From Ferrimicrobium sp. (lineage in GTDB: Bacteria; Actinomycetota; Acidimicrobiia; Acidimicrobiales; Acidimicrobiaceae), in the NCBI RefSeq assembly GCF_027319265.1, contig NZ_DAHVNP010000031.1, positions 293,401 through 357,400 on the forward strand: a stretch of DNA of 64,000 nucleotides. The letters are read 5' to 3'. A program made the translations under genes and the position numbers. Shown piece by piece: positions 25,877 through 35,400 of the stretch. The notes under the pieces are model-generated. The model did no database searches, was not told the DNA's origin, and saw only the letters and a list, made by a program, of their open reading frames with translations. Every line of letters begins with the position of its first letter. The first letter of the stretch is position 1.

Positions 25877-26886
25877 CCGAACGAGATAATCTGGCGTACC
25901 AACCGCCTCAGCAGCGCGCCGTCGACCTCAAAAATCCGAACCGTGATCTCAAACTCGCACTCGTCAACGAGCTGGAGACGACGTTGGTTGCCGATATGGA
26001 CCGGCTCGACCTCAAGATGATCACCTCGGCGATCAGAGAACTTCGTGAGGCCTTTACCACCTTTGCCCCCTACCGCAACCACCGCAAAGTGACAATCTTT
26101 GGATCTGCCAGGATCCAACCTGGTGACCCACGTTATGTGCTCGCTCATGACCTCGGTGCCGCCTTTGCCCAGCGTGACTGGTTGGTGATCACAGGCGGTG
26201 GACCCGGCATCATGGACGCCGCCACCTCGGGCGCTGGACCAGCACATGCCTTCGGTGTCAACATACGACTGCCGCACGAACAAGAGGCAGCGCCAGGCCT
26301 CGATGAGTCCGGCCATCTTATCGAGATGAAGTACTTTTTCACCCGCAAAGTCCTCATGATCAAAGAGTCTTCGGCGTTCGTGTCCATGCCCGGGGGGTTG
26401 GGCACCCTCGATGAAACCTTCGAATTGCTCACCTTGTTACAGACGGGCAAGGCCCAACTCTCCCCACTTGTCCTCCTTGAACCCAGTGGCGGCGATTACT
26501 TTGGTCCACTATTAGCTTTTCTGACCGAAGTGCTTGAGCCCCAAGGGTTAGTCTCCGCTGCCGATTTAAACCTCTATCGCCGATGTTGGAGCGTCGACGA
26601 GGCCGTGACGGAGGTGACCTCGTTCTATCACAACTACGACTCCGCTCGTATCGTAGGTAAAAGGCTCATCCTCAGACTCAAACGGCTACCGCCAGCACCG
26701 TTGCTGAACGCACTCAATCACGACTTTCCCGACATCCTACGTTCTGGCACCATCGAAGTTATTGAGCCAACCGCATGGGAGGTTCGTGAGAATGATCGTC
26801 TCCGTCTCAAGCGCTTAGCCTTGGACTTCGACCAGCACTCCCTCGGGCGCCTACGCATGATGATCGATCGCCTGAACGAGGTTTAA
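25873..26886 (+). CDS. LOG-family protein (TIGR00730-like Rossmann fold)
   Basis: This 337-aa protein shows VTIFGSARI, the nucleotide-binding TGGGPGIMDAA and the LOG signature MPGGLGTLDETFE. Known LOG enzymes release a nucleobase from nucleoside 5'-monophosphates. The C-terminal 100 residues beyond the fold are an extension (LNHDFPDILRSGTIEVIEPT) seen in longer members. The GTG start overlaps the fbiC stop by 4 nt, so it is coupled to F420 biosynthesis. The actual substrate is unknown. Confidence 0.88.
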   Translation: MTERDNLAYQPPQQRAVDLKNPNRDLKLALVNELETTLVADMDRLDLKMITSAIRELREAFTTFAPYRNHRKVTIFGSARIQPGDPRYVLAHDLGAAFAQRDWLVITGGGPGIMDAATSGAGPAHAFGVNIRLPHEQEAAPGLDESGHLIEMKYFFTRKVLMIKESSAFVSMPGGLGTLDETFELLTLLQTGKAQLSPLVLLEPSGGDYFGPLLAFLTEVLEPQGLVSAADLNLYRRCWSVDEAVTEVTSFYHNYDSARIVGKRLILRLKRLPPAPLLNALNHDFPDILRSGTIEVIEPTAWEVRENDRLRLKRLALDFDQHSLGRLRMMIDRLNEV

Positions 26887-27393
26887 CGGCTCTCTCGAGT
26901 CCTAACGGCTCTCCCAGCGATGGTGATCAACTCACCGACATCGATCGAGAGGGCAGGCACCCTCACTCCTCATCACCAGTCATGGCAAAGAGTAGGAGAG
27001 CCCACCTGATCACCGTTAGCAACTCACCTTCTGAAGAGTCTCGAGGGGTCTGCGCCTAATCAATGGAGGATGCTGCGGCACCACATCCCAACGAGGCCGC
27101 CAAACATCACAACCAATGTTCCTCCGTATCGCTCGTGGACCATGACGAGTACCGCACTCGGGGCATAAACGGGTCCTCTTGGACACTGTCTCAGAGCCGG
27201 CCATCTCATACCCCAGCGGAGTCGACGCCCATCTGGTTTCGGAAGTACTCCTGCGCAATCCTCGCGGTTATCGCCCTCATCACTGGATCCACCGACGATG
27301 GCGATGGCTGCACACCACCGACACATCCGTGGTACGAAACGACTTTTGTGGGCGGACCGTTGAGCTGTCAGAACCTCGACACATACTAAGGAC
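26887..27393. other. Intergenic stretch without recognised gene
   Basis: About 500 bp between the LOG gene and the next small reading frame. Open frames exist on both strands but none has family-like sequence or a good ribosome binding site. A weak GAGGG/CCCTC hairpin lies at 26949-26964. Confidence 0.4.
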
Positions 27394-27540
27394 ATGACCA
27401 AGAAACAACTCGAACTCTTTGAACAACAACAGCAGCCGCTTCACTCATCGGAGTACCGGCGTGAGTTGGGCCTCCACGGAGTAGCCAAAGTTCGGCATAC
27501 CCTCTCGAGCGTGAGCTTTGCGCACCGAGATGTCGCCTAA
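27394..27540 (+). CDS. Possible small protein, 48 aa
   Basis: The frame starts MTKKQLELFEQQQQ and ends in ...SFAHRDVA. A YRRELGLHGVAKVR segment in the middle is reminiscent of short actinobacterial proteins with an (R/L)G-x-x-GVA-x-x-R-x-x-L pattern, from memory only. A weak AAGGAC lies 3 nt before the ATG, closer than ideal. It could equally be a chance frame. Confidence 0.35.
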   Translation: MTKKQLELFEQQQQPLHSSEYRRELGLHGVAKVRHTLSSVSFAHRDVA

Positions 27541-27931
27541 CCGAACTCCTACCCCCGTACACCATAAGACAAGTACCCCTGGCACCCAGCGCCGTGCAAT
27601 AAAGATATGCTGCGGTCGGCGAACGTCAAAAGTCGCAGAGCTCACACCACTTTCACCCCAACATCGGCGGGACCACCGAACCGTCAATCTTTGGCACCGC
27701 CACTGCTACCGGTTGGGAGGTATGCCCCTTATTCCAGAGGTATACCCGTGCACGCGCACGCCAGGTTGGCAGACGACTGGCAGCAAGTAATCGTCGCATC
27801 GCATCGACGGCATGATCGCGACGCGAGGGATGACTAGCGATACCTCGGCGAGCTTTTCGCGCCGGTTCCCTTGTACGTCAGTCTCGATCTTACCCGAGTA
27901 GATTGGCTGGCGCGTCCTAGTACTACTCTGG
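27541..27931. other. Region upstream of the pilin-like cluster
   Basis: No gene is recognised in about 390 bp. It should carry the promoter of the three-gene cluster that follows. Confidence 0.4.
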
Positions 27932-29275
27932 GTGTTCAGTTTTAGCCTGTACTCTGCCGATATTCACCGTGTGTTCGGATATTTTCTCTCGCTGCACCGA
28001 GATCAACAGGGGCTCTCACTGGTGAGCGTCGTTGTCGCGTTCACCATCTTGGCCATTGTCGTCGGACCCGCGACTTATTTGATCGAACAATCTACGCAGC
28101 TGTCAGTCGCATCGCGCAAACAAGTCACCGCCTCCGACCTGGCCCAATCTGAGATACAGGTCCTCAATGCCGAGGCGAATCAATCATTTTCGAACCTCAC
28201 AGCGATGCTCGGGACCACGAGCCATACCGATACGGTTGGCCCAATCACCTACACGATCACCGACGACCTGTACTGGACCGAAGGCACCAGCAATCCTGAC
28301 GGTTGTAATGCCAATGGTGGATCGAGCCAGGTCCTAGAACCAATCCTCTCAGCCTCGGTGACGGTGACCTGGACGAATATGGCGCCATTCCCACCGGTAC
28401 GCAGCACCACTGGCTACCACGTACCCGCTGGATATAGTTCGCCGACAACGGGCTCCGTTCTGGTGGTCGTAGAGAACCAAGCAGCCGCGCCAGACGGCGA
28501 CATCACCGTGCACCTTACCGCCCAAGGCGCCGCCAGCGATAGCGCGCAAACAGTACAGACTGACGCACAAGGCTGCGCCTATTTCCCCTTCCTGGCACCG
28601 GGTAACTATACGGTTACACTCGCCGCACCCAGTGGTCAAGATTGGATAAGTCCTACGGCAGACCCAACCCCTTCCCAGACCCTCTCTGTGACTGCCTCTG
28701 CCAACTCCCAAGCCGACTTCACTTACGCTCAAGCAGCTACGATCACGATCGCCTCACCGAATATCACCGTCCCTTGGCAATTTGGGATCTCGCTCGGATC
28801 GACTTCACTTCCCGGAGGCGAAACGGTCTATGCGTCAGGCGGTACCACCCCAATCTCCAATATCTTCCCGGCGATCTCGGGTTATCAAGCTTGGCTTGGC
28901 CAATGTGCGCTGTACACCTCCTTCTCAGGAGTCGGTTTGGGACCGACCGTGGTGGCGCCCCCGGGAGGAAGCATCACGCTCAACCTTCTTGGACAACCAG
29001 TCACCCTCACCGTAACGAGTCACGGGTCGCCGGTTGCGAACGCGGCTGTCCATATTATCCAAACGACCACCTCGGGGGTGCCTCTCCAGGGCTGCACCAA
29101 TTCGCTTACCGACATTGGTACCACTAACAGTAGTGGGCAGCTGTCCTTCCTGGCCCCCATCGGTGCAATAACCTTGACCATCACCTCTGGGTCCTCTAGT
29201 CTCGTCTACCCATCGACCGGTGCCCTTGCCACACCAGGGGGAGAAATGCTCGATGTTCCAATCACACTCCCTTAA
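27932..29275 (+). CDS. Secreted pilin-like protein with two Ig/SpaA-like repeats
   Basis: This 447-aa protein has a prepilin-type N-terminus: a short basic leader ending in QQG, then the hydrophobic helix LSLVSVVVAFTILAIVVGPA. Position 5 after the Gly is Ser, not the usual Glu, as in some minor pilins. Residues 170-270 form a SpaA/carboxypeptidase-regulatory-like beta domain (VVVENQAAAP, TDAQGCAYFPFLAPGNYTVTL), and a second such domain follows near 360-430 (TNSSGQLSFLAPIGAITLTI). It is likely anchored or assembled outside the membrane. The GTG start is uncertain; a second GTG at 27971 gives a leader of 13 residues. Confidence 0.8.
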   Translation: MFSFSLYSADIHRVFGYFLSLHRDQQGLSLVSVVVAFTILAIVVGPATYLIEQSTQLSVASRKQVTASDLAQSEIQVLNAEANQSFSNLTAMLGTTSHTDTVGPITYTITDDLYWTEGTSNPDGCNANGGSSQVLEPILSASVTVTWTNMAPFPPVRSTTGYHVPAGYSSPTTGSVLVVVENQAAAPDGDITVHLTAQGAASDSAQTVQTDAQGCAYFPFLAPGNYTVTLAAPSGQDWISPTADPTPSQTLSVTASANSQADFTYAQAATITIASPNITVPWQFGISLGSTSLPGGETVYASGGTTPISNIFPAISGYQAWLGQCALYTSFSGVGLGPTVVAPPGGSITLNLLGQPVTLTVTSHGSPVANAAVHIIQTTTSGVPLQGCTNSLTDIGTTNSSGQLSFLAPIGAITLTITSGSSSLVYPSTGALATPGGEMLDVPITLP

Positions 29276-29897
29276 CAACGACGATGGGCTCGGCATCGTG
29301 GAACTCGTCATTGCAGCAGCATTGACCGGCGTGCTGAGTCTGATCACCTATAAAGTCATCACCTCATTTGAGGTTATCCAACAGGCCACGCTCAGCTCGC
29401 AAGCGGCGACCGCATCGTCAGATCTCGGCTCTACGGAACTCACCAGGCTCTTGAGTCAGGCCACGACGACCGGAGATGGGGCACTCCTGGCTGCCTCACC
29501 ATCCTCGCTCAGCTTCGATGCCATCGACACGAGTGGCAGGCTTGGCATCGAAGATATCTGGGTCACGACAACGCAATGTCCTTGCCAGGTGGATGCGCGA
29601 TTCCTGACCCAACAACAGTCCTCGACACCCATCACAAACCTCGGCTTCACGCTTGCATCACCTCAGCTATTTTCCTATTACCAGACGCCATCGAACCCCA
29701 GCCAACTGACCCAAGCTGAGGTGGCCGTCCCGACCGGAGGTACGACCAATCCGACCATCCTGGCCGGAATCCATCTGATCGGCGTCACGATCACCGAGGA
29801 CGTAACCGATCAGGGAACAACTACCAGTCAGACGCTGGTGGCGCTTCCCGGATCAACCTCACCCACACCGACCATCAACGAGGAGGAAGCACCATGA
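29253..29897 (+). CDS. Prepilin-like protein (type IV pilin/pseudopilin N-terminus)
   Basis: This 214-aa protein starts at an ATG with GGGGAGAA upstream, overlapping the previous gene by 23 nt. The N-terminus is leader NDDG followed by LGIVELVIAAALTGVLSLITY, with Glu at position 5 as in classical type IV pilins. The remainder is Ser/Thr-rich with few charges, typical of secreted acidophile proteins. It probably forms or caps a filament or pseudopilus together with its neighbours. Confidence 0.82.
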   Translation: MFQSHSLNNDDGLGIVELVIAAALTGVLSLITYKVITSFEVIQQATLSSQAATASSDLGSTELTRLLSQATTTGDGALLAASPSSLSFDAIDTSGRLGIEDIWVTTTQCPCQVDARFLTQQQSSTPITNLGFTLASPQLFSYYQTPSNPSQLTQAEVAVPTGGTTNPTILAGIHLIGVTITEDVTDQGTTTSQTLVALPGSTSPTPTINEEEAP

Positions 29898-31528
29898 AAG
29901 AGCACGCTCGAAACGAGCATGGCGACGCACTGATCCTGGTCATCATCGCAGTCATGTTGATCACCCTGATCCCAGCTGGTCTGGTCGCTGCATCAGTCGG
30001 TCAACTACCACAGACCAAACAACGACAAGAAAATCAAACCGCACTCGCCGCAGCCCAGGCAGGCGTAGCCAATTACGAAAATCTCTTAGATCAGTACTCG
30101 ATCAACCAGCTCGGCAACTACTGGCGCTACGACGCTAACAACCTTCCTCCAGTCACCAACACCGCACTGACTGGGTGGGAACCAGTTTCCGGGTCCTCCA
30201 CCGAGTTCTTCCACTATGCCGTCAACAACACCCAGACCGCCTCCAGTGGCATCGTGCAACTCCTGGTAACGGGTGCTGCGGCGAGTGGCCCAAACACCCA
30301 GTACGTCACCCTCAACGCCTCCTTCCGATCCCAAAGCTTCCTCAACTATCTGATCTTTGACAACAAAATGCTGATCGATCCAGTCTTCGCCGTGCATGCG
30401 GCCCGACTGCCAAACAACAAAGCCGAGAGCGACTGCAACTTCTCCTTTGCCCAATCCAATGGCACAAATGGCCAGCCTCCTAACGGACCCATCCTCCCCA
30501 CCTGCGAGCAACTCCTGAACTTCTACGTCACCGGTCAGACCTTCAACGGTCCGGTCTTTTCCAATGACATGTTCTACTTAGCCGGCGACCCCGTTTTCAA
30601 CGGTCCCGTCTACTCTGCCTCGGCACTGACCAGCGGTAACAGCTCCCACCCCTACTGGATTGATCCCATCAACGCCTACTTAAACGGCAACAACGTCGAC
30701 AACCCCGTCTTCAATATGGGGGGCAACGTTCAATACCATGCCCCGCTCGCCCTGCCGCAGTCGGACCAGGATCTTGAACAGATCGCCGCCGCCGGTGGCT
30801 GTCTTTACTATGGACCCACGCAGGTGACGCTCAATGGAACGACGATGACGGTGGTCTCCCCACAGACCAAGAACACCAACTGCGTCGGCAACGATATCCC
30901 GCTTCCCGCAAATGGCGTGATGTACGTCGCTAGCCTGGCAGAGGCTAACAGTCAAACCTGTGCCTCTGGAACCATCAACATCGATCAGCAGGACGCCCCA
31001 TGTCAAGAGGGGAACCTTGACATCCAGGGCACCCTCAATGGACAGCTCACTGCCGCATCAGAGAACAACATCACGATTACCGGCAACCTTGAGTACGCCG
31101 GTTGTGGAGCGAACGGCACCTCGAGTCTCCTGGGCCTGATCGCCGACAACTTCGTTCAAGTAAGCAAAGACTTTACGCGCACGAACTCCACGCCCGATAC
31201 TTGTTACTCCTATCCATCGAATGATCCCGTTATCATGGCGGCGATCCTGACGCTCCAGCACTCGTTCGCAGTGCAAGACTTCTGGAAACTCCCCTTCGAA
31301 GGAACAATCTATCTGCATGGGGCCCTCGCCGGCAACTATGCCGATATCGAAGGCACCTTCCAGGGAACAACCATCACCAACGGCTACGCGACGAACTACA
31401 GTTACGATCCTCGACTCGCCTATCTCTCCCCTCCCTACTTCCTCACGCCAGTAGCAAGCTCCTGGACCACGTTGAGCACCGTGACGGTGGATAATCCCAC
31501 TGGTCTTCCAGCCCTACCCGCCACATAG
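29894..31528 (+). CDS. PilX/GspK-like minor pilin-type protein, DUF4900-like
   Basis: This 544-aa protein starts with a 4-nt ATGA overlap on the preceding prepilin gene. It has a membrane helix near residues 12-35 (ALILVIIAVMLITLIPAGLV), then an Asn/Gly/Pro-rich beta region with recurring FNGPV(F/Y) motifs (FNGPVFSND, FNGPVYSAS). This repeat style recalls DUF4900-type surface proteins. Several Cys could form disulfides. The third gene of the cluster, it is larger than usual PilX proteins and is probably exposed at the cell surface. No assembly ATPase, PilC-like protein or prepilin peptidase is in the window. Confidence 0.8.
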   Translation: MKEHARNEHGDALILVIIAVMLITLIPAGLVAASVGQLPQTKQRQENQTALAAAQAGVANYENLLDQYSINQLGNYWRYDANNLPPVTNTALTGWEPVSGSSTEFFHYAVNNTQTASSGIVQLLVTGAAASGPNTQYVTLNASFRSQSFLNYLIFDNKMLIDPVFAVHAARLPNNKAESDCNFSFAQSNGTNGQPPNGPILPTCEQLLNFYVTGQTFNGPVFSNDMFYLAGDPVFNGPVYSASALTSGNSSHPYWIDPINAYLNGNNVDNPVFNMGGNVQYHAPLALPQSDQDLEQIAAAGGCLYYGPTQVTLNGTTMTVVSPQTKNTNCVGNDIPLPANGVMYVASLAEANSQTCASGTINIDQQDAPCQEGNLDIQGTLNGQLTAASENNITITGNLEYAGCGANGTSSLLGLIADNFVQVSKDFTRTNSTPDTCYSYPSNDPVIMAAILTLQHSFAVQDFWKLPFEGTIYLHGALAGNYADIEGTFQGTTITNGYATNYSYDPRLAYLSPPYFLTPVASSWTTLSTVTVDNPTGLPALPAT

Positions 31529-31903
31529 TGACTCCGGATGGAGGCACCATCGGGAAACGTTCTGTGGATATGAGTCGCCCCGCAGATGGGCCAACAGAAT
31601 CCCGAACTAGGTGCAGAGAGGGAGGGTCGTACGCTGGGCCGCTACCCACGGGCCGCCACACCCATCAGAAGCTTTGCCACGTCACGCCAACGAACGACTT
31701 CTGCGTACACCAACGCTTGCAAGTGCTTTGGTGCGGTAGACCAGACCGCGCACATCGCGCCCAGGATCCCACAACACCCTCACACAGCGCATCTACTGCG
31801 GTGTGGTACGACCAACCAATCCCGTACGTCCTGCCGTCGATCACCATCACGATGCACTAGTCCTGTGCAAGGGCTGCCGAGTTACGTCGGCGTCTCAGGA
31901 GTG
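31529..31903. other. Stretch between pilin-like cluster and ABC pseudogene
   Basis: No gene is recognised. I looked for transposase-like sequence and found none that I can support. Confidence 0.4.
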
Positions 31904-32275
31904 CTCGCCTCCGAGATCGTAGCACCATCGAGCACCTTCTCGATATCGAGACCCCTGGGATCGCGTGGCACCCCTTCCTCGACAATCCTGCCCTTGTTTA
32001 GCACGAGAATATGATCGGTCAGGACCCTAGCGCTCAATAGATCACGGGGCTAACGAACTGGCCCAGCCCACGATCGCATTGCAGATCGGCTCACAATGTA
32101 CGAACACCCGCTCGTAGTGTTCCATCGCGCATCGAGCCAGCCTCATCGGCAACGAGCAGTTGTGCCTCACATGCGAGCGCTTGGATAATGAGCATTCGTT
32201 GGTGTGAACCGTCAGAGAACTGATGCGGTAGTTGCCCTATGAATGGCTTCAACATTGACAGTCCGGCCCAATCAC
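31904..32275 (-). pseudogene. Decayed ABC-transporter ATPase fragment (OppF/DppF type)
   Basis: Read on the minus strand this stretch aligns at nucleotide level with the 3' half of the intact ATPase gene at 36354-37205 (roughly 36376-36770). Long near-identical blocks include CACCCCTTCCTCGAC, GATCGGTCAGGACCCT and CTGATGCGGTAG. The signature LSGGQRQR has become FSDGSHQR, the Walker B region reads LLVADEAG, and there are deletions of about 12 and 16 nt with frameshifts. No start or Walker A remains. It is a dead paralogue in the same orientation as the living copy, with the tricorn gene between them. Confidence 0.75.
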
Positions 32276-32470
32276 GACCTACACTCGTCCAGGTTGATAG
32301 CTGGCGGGAATGAGCATTCGACAGACGCTAAGCGTCGGCCCCTCAGGGCTCCAGAGTCAGTGCGAGAGCGGTTGTTGGAGCGGTGGAGGACGTGCCAGCC
32401 GACTAGGTCTGATGCTCTCGCAGCGGCATCTGTAGACGCCGCGCGAGAGGGAGAAGGATAGGCTGTACTC

Positions 32471-35400
32471 ATGTCAAACTCTCGTCACCAAGCTAGTGAT
32501 TCCAAGGACCAGCGGGCTTACCTTCGTCAACCCACGGTTGCTGGTGATTTGATCGCCTTTGTCGCCGAGGATGACATCTGGGTCGCCGACCTCGCCGGTG
32601 GAATCGCCGAGCGCCGCAGCCAGAGTGCTGGAGAGCCAAGTGATCCGCTGCTTGCACCCGATGGGAGCTGGCTCGCCTACATCGGTCGCGATACTGGGGA
32701 GCCAGAGGCTTGGTATCTCCCTACGAGTGGCGGTCCAAGTGAGCGTCTTACCTCATTGGGGGTCGAGTCACTACTCGGGTTCGATGCCGAGAGACGTCTC
32801 ATCTTCTCAAGCGCCGCCGGTGAGCCGTTCTATCGCCCGCGGGGCCGCCATGGGGGCGATCACACCTGGGCGTACGCGATTGACGTAGAGAATCCGGGCA
32901 ACAAGGAGCCAGAGCGACTTGCCTTTGGGCCAGTCAGTGGTCTTGCCTTTGCGTCTCCCGACACAAAGAGCACCGGTGGAGTAGTGCTGGGCAGGTACGC
33001 CGGAGAGCCGGCATGGTGGAAACGTTATCGTGGTGGCACCGCAGGCCAGCTTTGGGTACGACCTCCGGCGAGCGACGGTACCAATCCGAACAGCGGAACC
33101 CCTCGGTTTGTCCAAATTCTGAAGCAACTTGGTGGCAATCTGGCCTGTCCAATGTGGATCGGCGATCGCGTCTACTTTCTCTCCGACCACGAAGGGATAG
33201 GCAACCTCTATTCGGTTGATCCGAACGGAGAAGACCTCATCCGTCATAGCACTCATGATGACTTCTACGCGAGAGATGCAAAAAGCGATGGTCGCGTCGT
33301 CGTCTACGCTGCAGGAGGGGAACTCTATGTCTTTGCACCCGAGAGTGGGGCGCCCGAACCCATCCCAGTCAGGTTACCCGGAGCTCGGGCACAACGTCAG
33401 ACCCGCTTTGTCAACCCAACTAATAACCTTGGTGAATATGCGCTACACCCTGCGGGGCACACGCTTGGTGTAGTTGTCCGGGGCAAGCCCTTTACGCTCC
33501 CACTCTTCGACGGGGCAGCTCGCCAGCATGGCAATCCCCAAGGAGTCCGCTACCGCCTGGTCGCTTGGCTTGGGGACGGTTCAGGGCTCGTCGCACTCAG
33601 TGATGAGGGAGGTGAAGACACTCTCGTTGTCTTACCGACCGATAGCAGTGCCACCCGCCCCTTGGCGATTCCAGGGATGTCTGGCCTGATCGATCTTGCA
33701 GCGTCACCAGACGGGCACCTGGTTGCCGTCGCCACCCTTGATCGTCGGCTCCTGTTGATTGAAGTGGCCTCAGGTGAGTGGCGTTTGGTTGACGAGGCAA
33801 CCGACGGGTGGATTCGCGACCTTGCCTGGTCTGCAGACTCCTCATTGGTCGCCTATGTGGTACCGGTAGGAACCCATACGACGCAAATCCGCCTTTCCAA
33901 AGTAGCGGGTGGTCCCCCGATTGTAGCGACAACGGGCGAATTTGCCGACAATCGGCCAGTCTTTGATCCCTCGGGGAAATGGCTTGCCTTTCTTTCCCGT
34001 CGAAGCTTTGACCCCGTTCCCGACATGGCTATTTTTGATTATGGCTTTCCACTCGCGGTACGGCCGTATCTTCTGACGCTTGCCGCTAGCACTCCCTCAC
34101 CGTTGCATCCAGAACCACGAGGCATGGGGGAGGCAAAGCCTGCCGAACGAAGTGCGGCTAGCTCCGACGACACGGCACCCGATCCGGGGCAGTCACCGGT
34201 GGAACTCGATGCCGAGGGACTCACCGATCGAATCCTTGCCATCGAGGTGCCAGAGGGACGCTATGACGCGCTAGCCGCAGTCGGAACGAAGCTTTTGCTT
34301 CACAATCGCCCCGTCCGTGGCGCCCGCAACGCCAACCTTCTGTCTGACACCTCCGAGGGTACCCTAGAGGCATTTGATCTTGCGACCGGCATGCACGAAG
34401 TGTTGGCCAAAGGTGTGAAGTCGTTCGTGGTGTCGGCAGATCACAGCACGCTGGTCGCGAAGTTTGGCACACGACTGCGCGCGATGGCCGCTGGTGCCAA
34501 GCCCTCGGAAGGTGGAGGTGATGAGCCGGGCCGAGCATCCGGCTGGATCGACCTCAAGAGAGTTCGGGTCGAAGTGGATCCCCCCTCCGAGTGGCGCCAA
34601 ATGATGCAAGAGGCATGGCGACTCCAGCGGGATCATTTCTGGGTCGAAGATCTCTCAGGGGTCGACTGGCAGACGGTCCTCGACCGCTACCTACCGCTTG
34701 TCGGCAGGATAGCGAGTAGGGCTGACCTATCGGATGTACTTTGGGAACTCCAAGGCGAACTTGGTACGAGCCATGCGTACGAGATCGGTGGTGACCATCG
34801 CAGGCCGCCAATGTGGACCACTGGTCGTCTTGGTGCAGATCTTGCACTTGACGAGGAGAAGGTATGGCGTGTCCGCCATGTGGTCAAGGGGGACGTGTGG
34901 AGTCCTGAGGACGGCAGTCCGCTTGCGGCGGTTGGGGTTGGAGTTGTCGAGGGAGAAGGGATCGTCGAGATAGCCGGACTGGCGGTTGGTCCAGCAGTGT
35001 CACCCGCCCAACGCCTGGTGAACCGCGCCGGGATCGACACCGAGCTTACCATCCTCGGTTTAGGAGGCGAACTGCGTCGAGTGGTGGTTCGGCCACTCGC
35101 CGATGAGCGACGGGCGCGCTATCGAGAGTGGGTCAGCCGAAATCGCACGTATGTACATGAATCGAGCGGTGGGCGTGTTGGCTATGTGCACGTTCCCGAT
35201 ATGGGCGCACCTGGTTTTTCAGAGTTCTTCCGAGCCTATGGGCGCGAAGCAGAGCGAGACGCGCTGGTCATCGATATTCGCCACAATGGTGGTGGACACG
35301 TATCCGGTCTGCTCATTCCACGCTTGGCGATGCGGCGCCTTGGGGAGGCCATCTCTCGCTGGGAGGCACCGGAGGGGTATCCGGAGTCCTCTCCAACGGG

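Noticed and set aside
26887..27393. Several short open frames between the LOG gene and the pilin-like cluster
   Set aside because: Composition is not protein-like and no start signal supports them.
31586..32014. Possible gene or transposase remnant after the pilin-like cluster
   Set aside because: No transposase motif, terminal repeats or ribosome binding site could be seen, and its 3' part runs into the ABC pseudogene.
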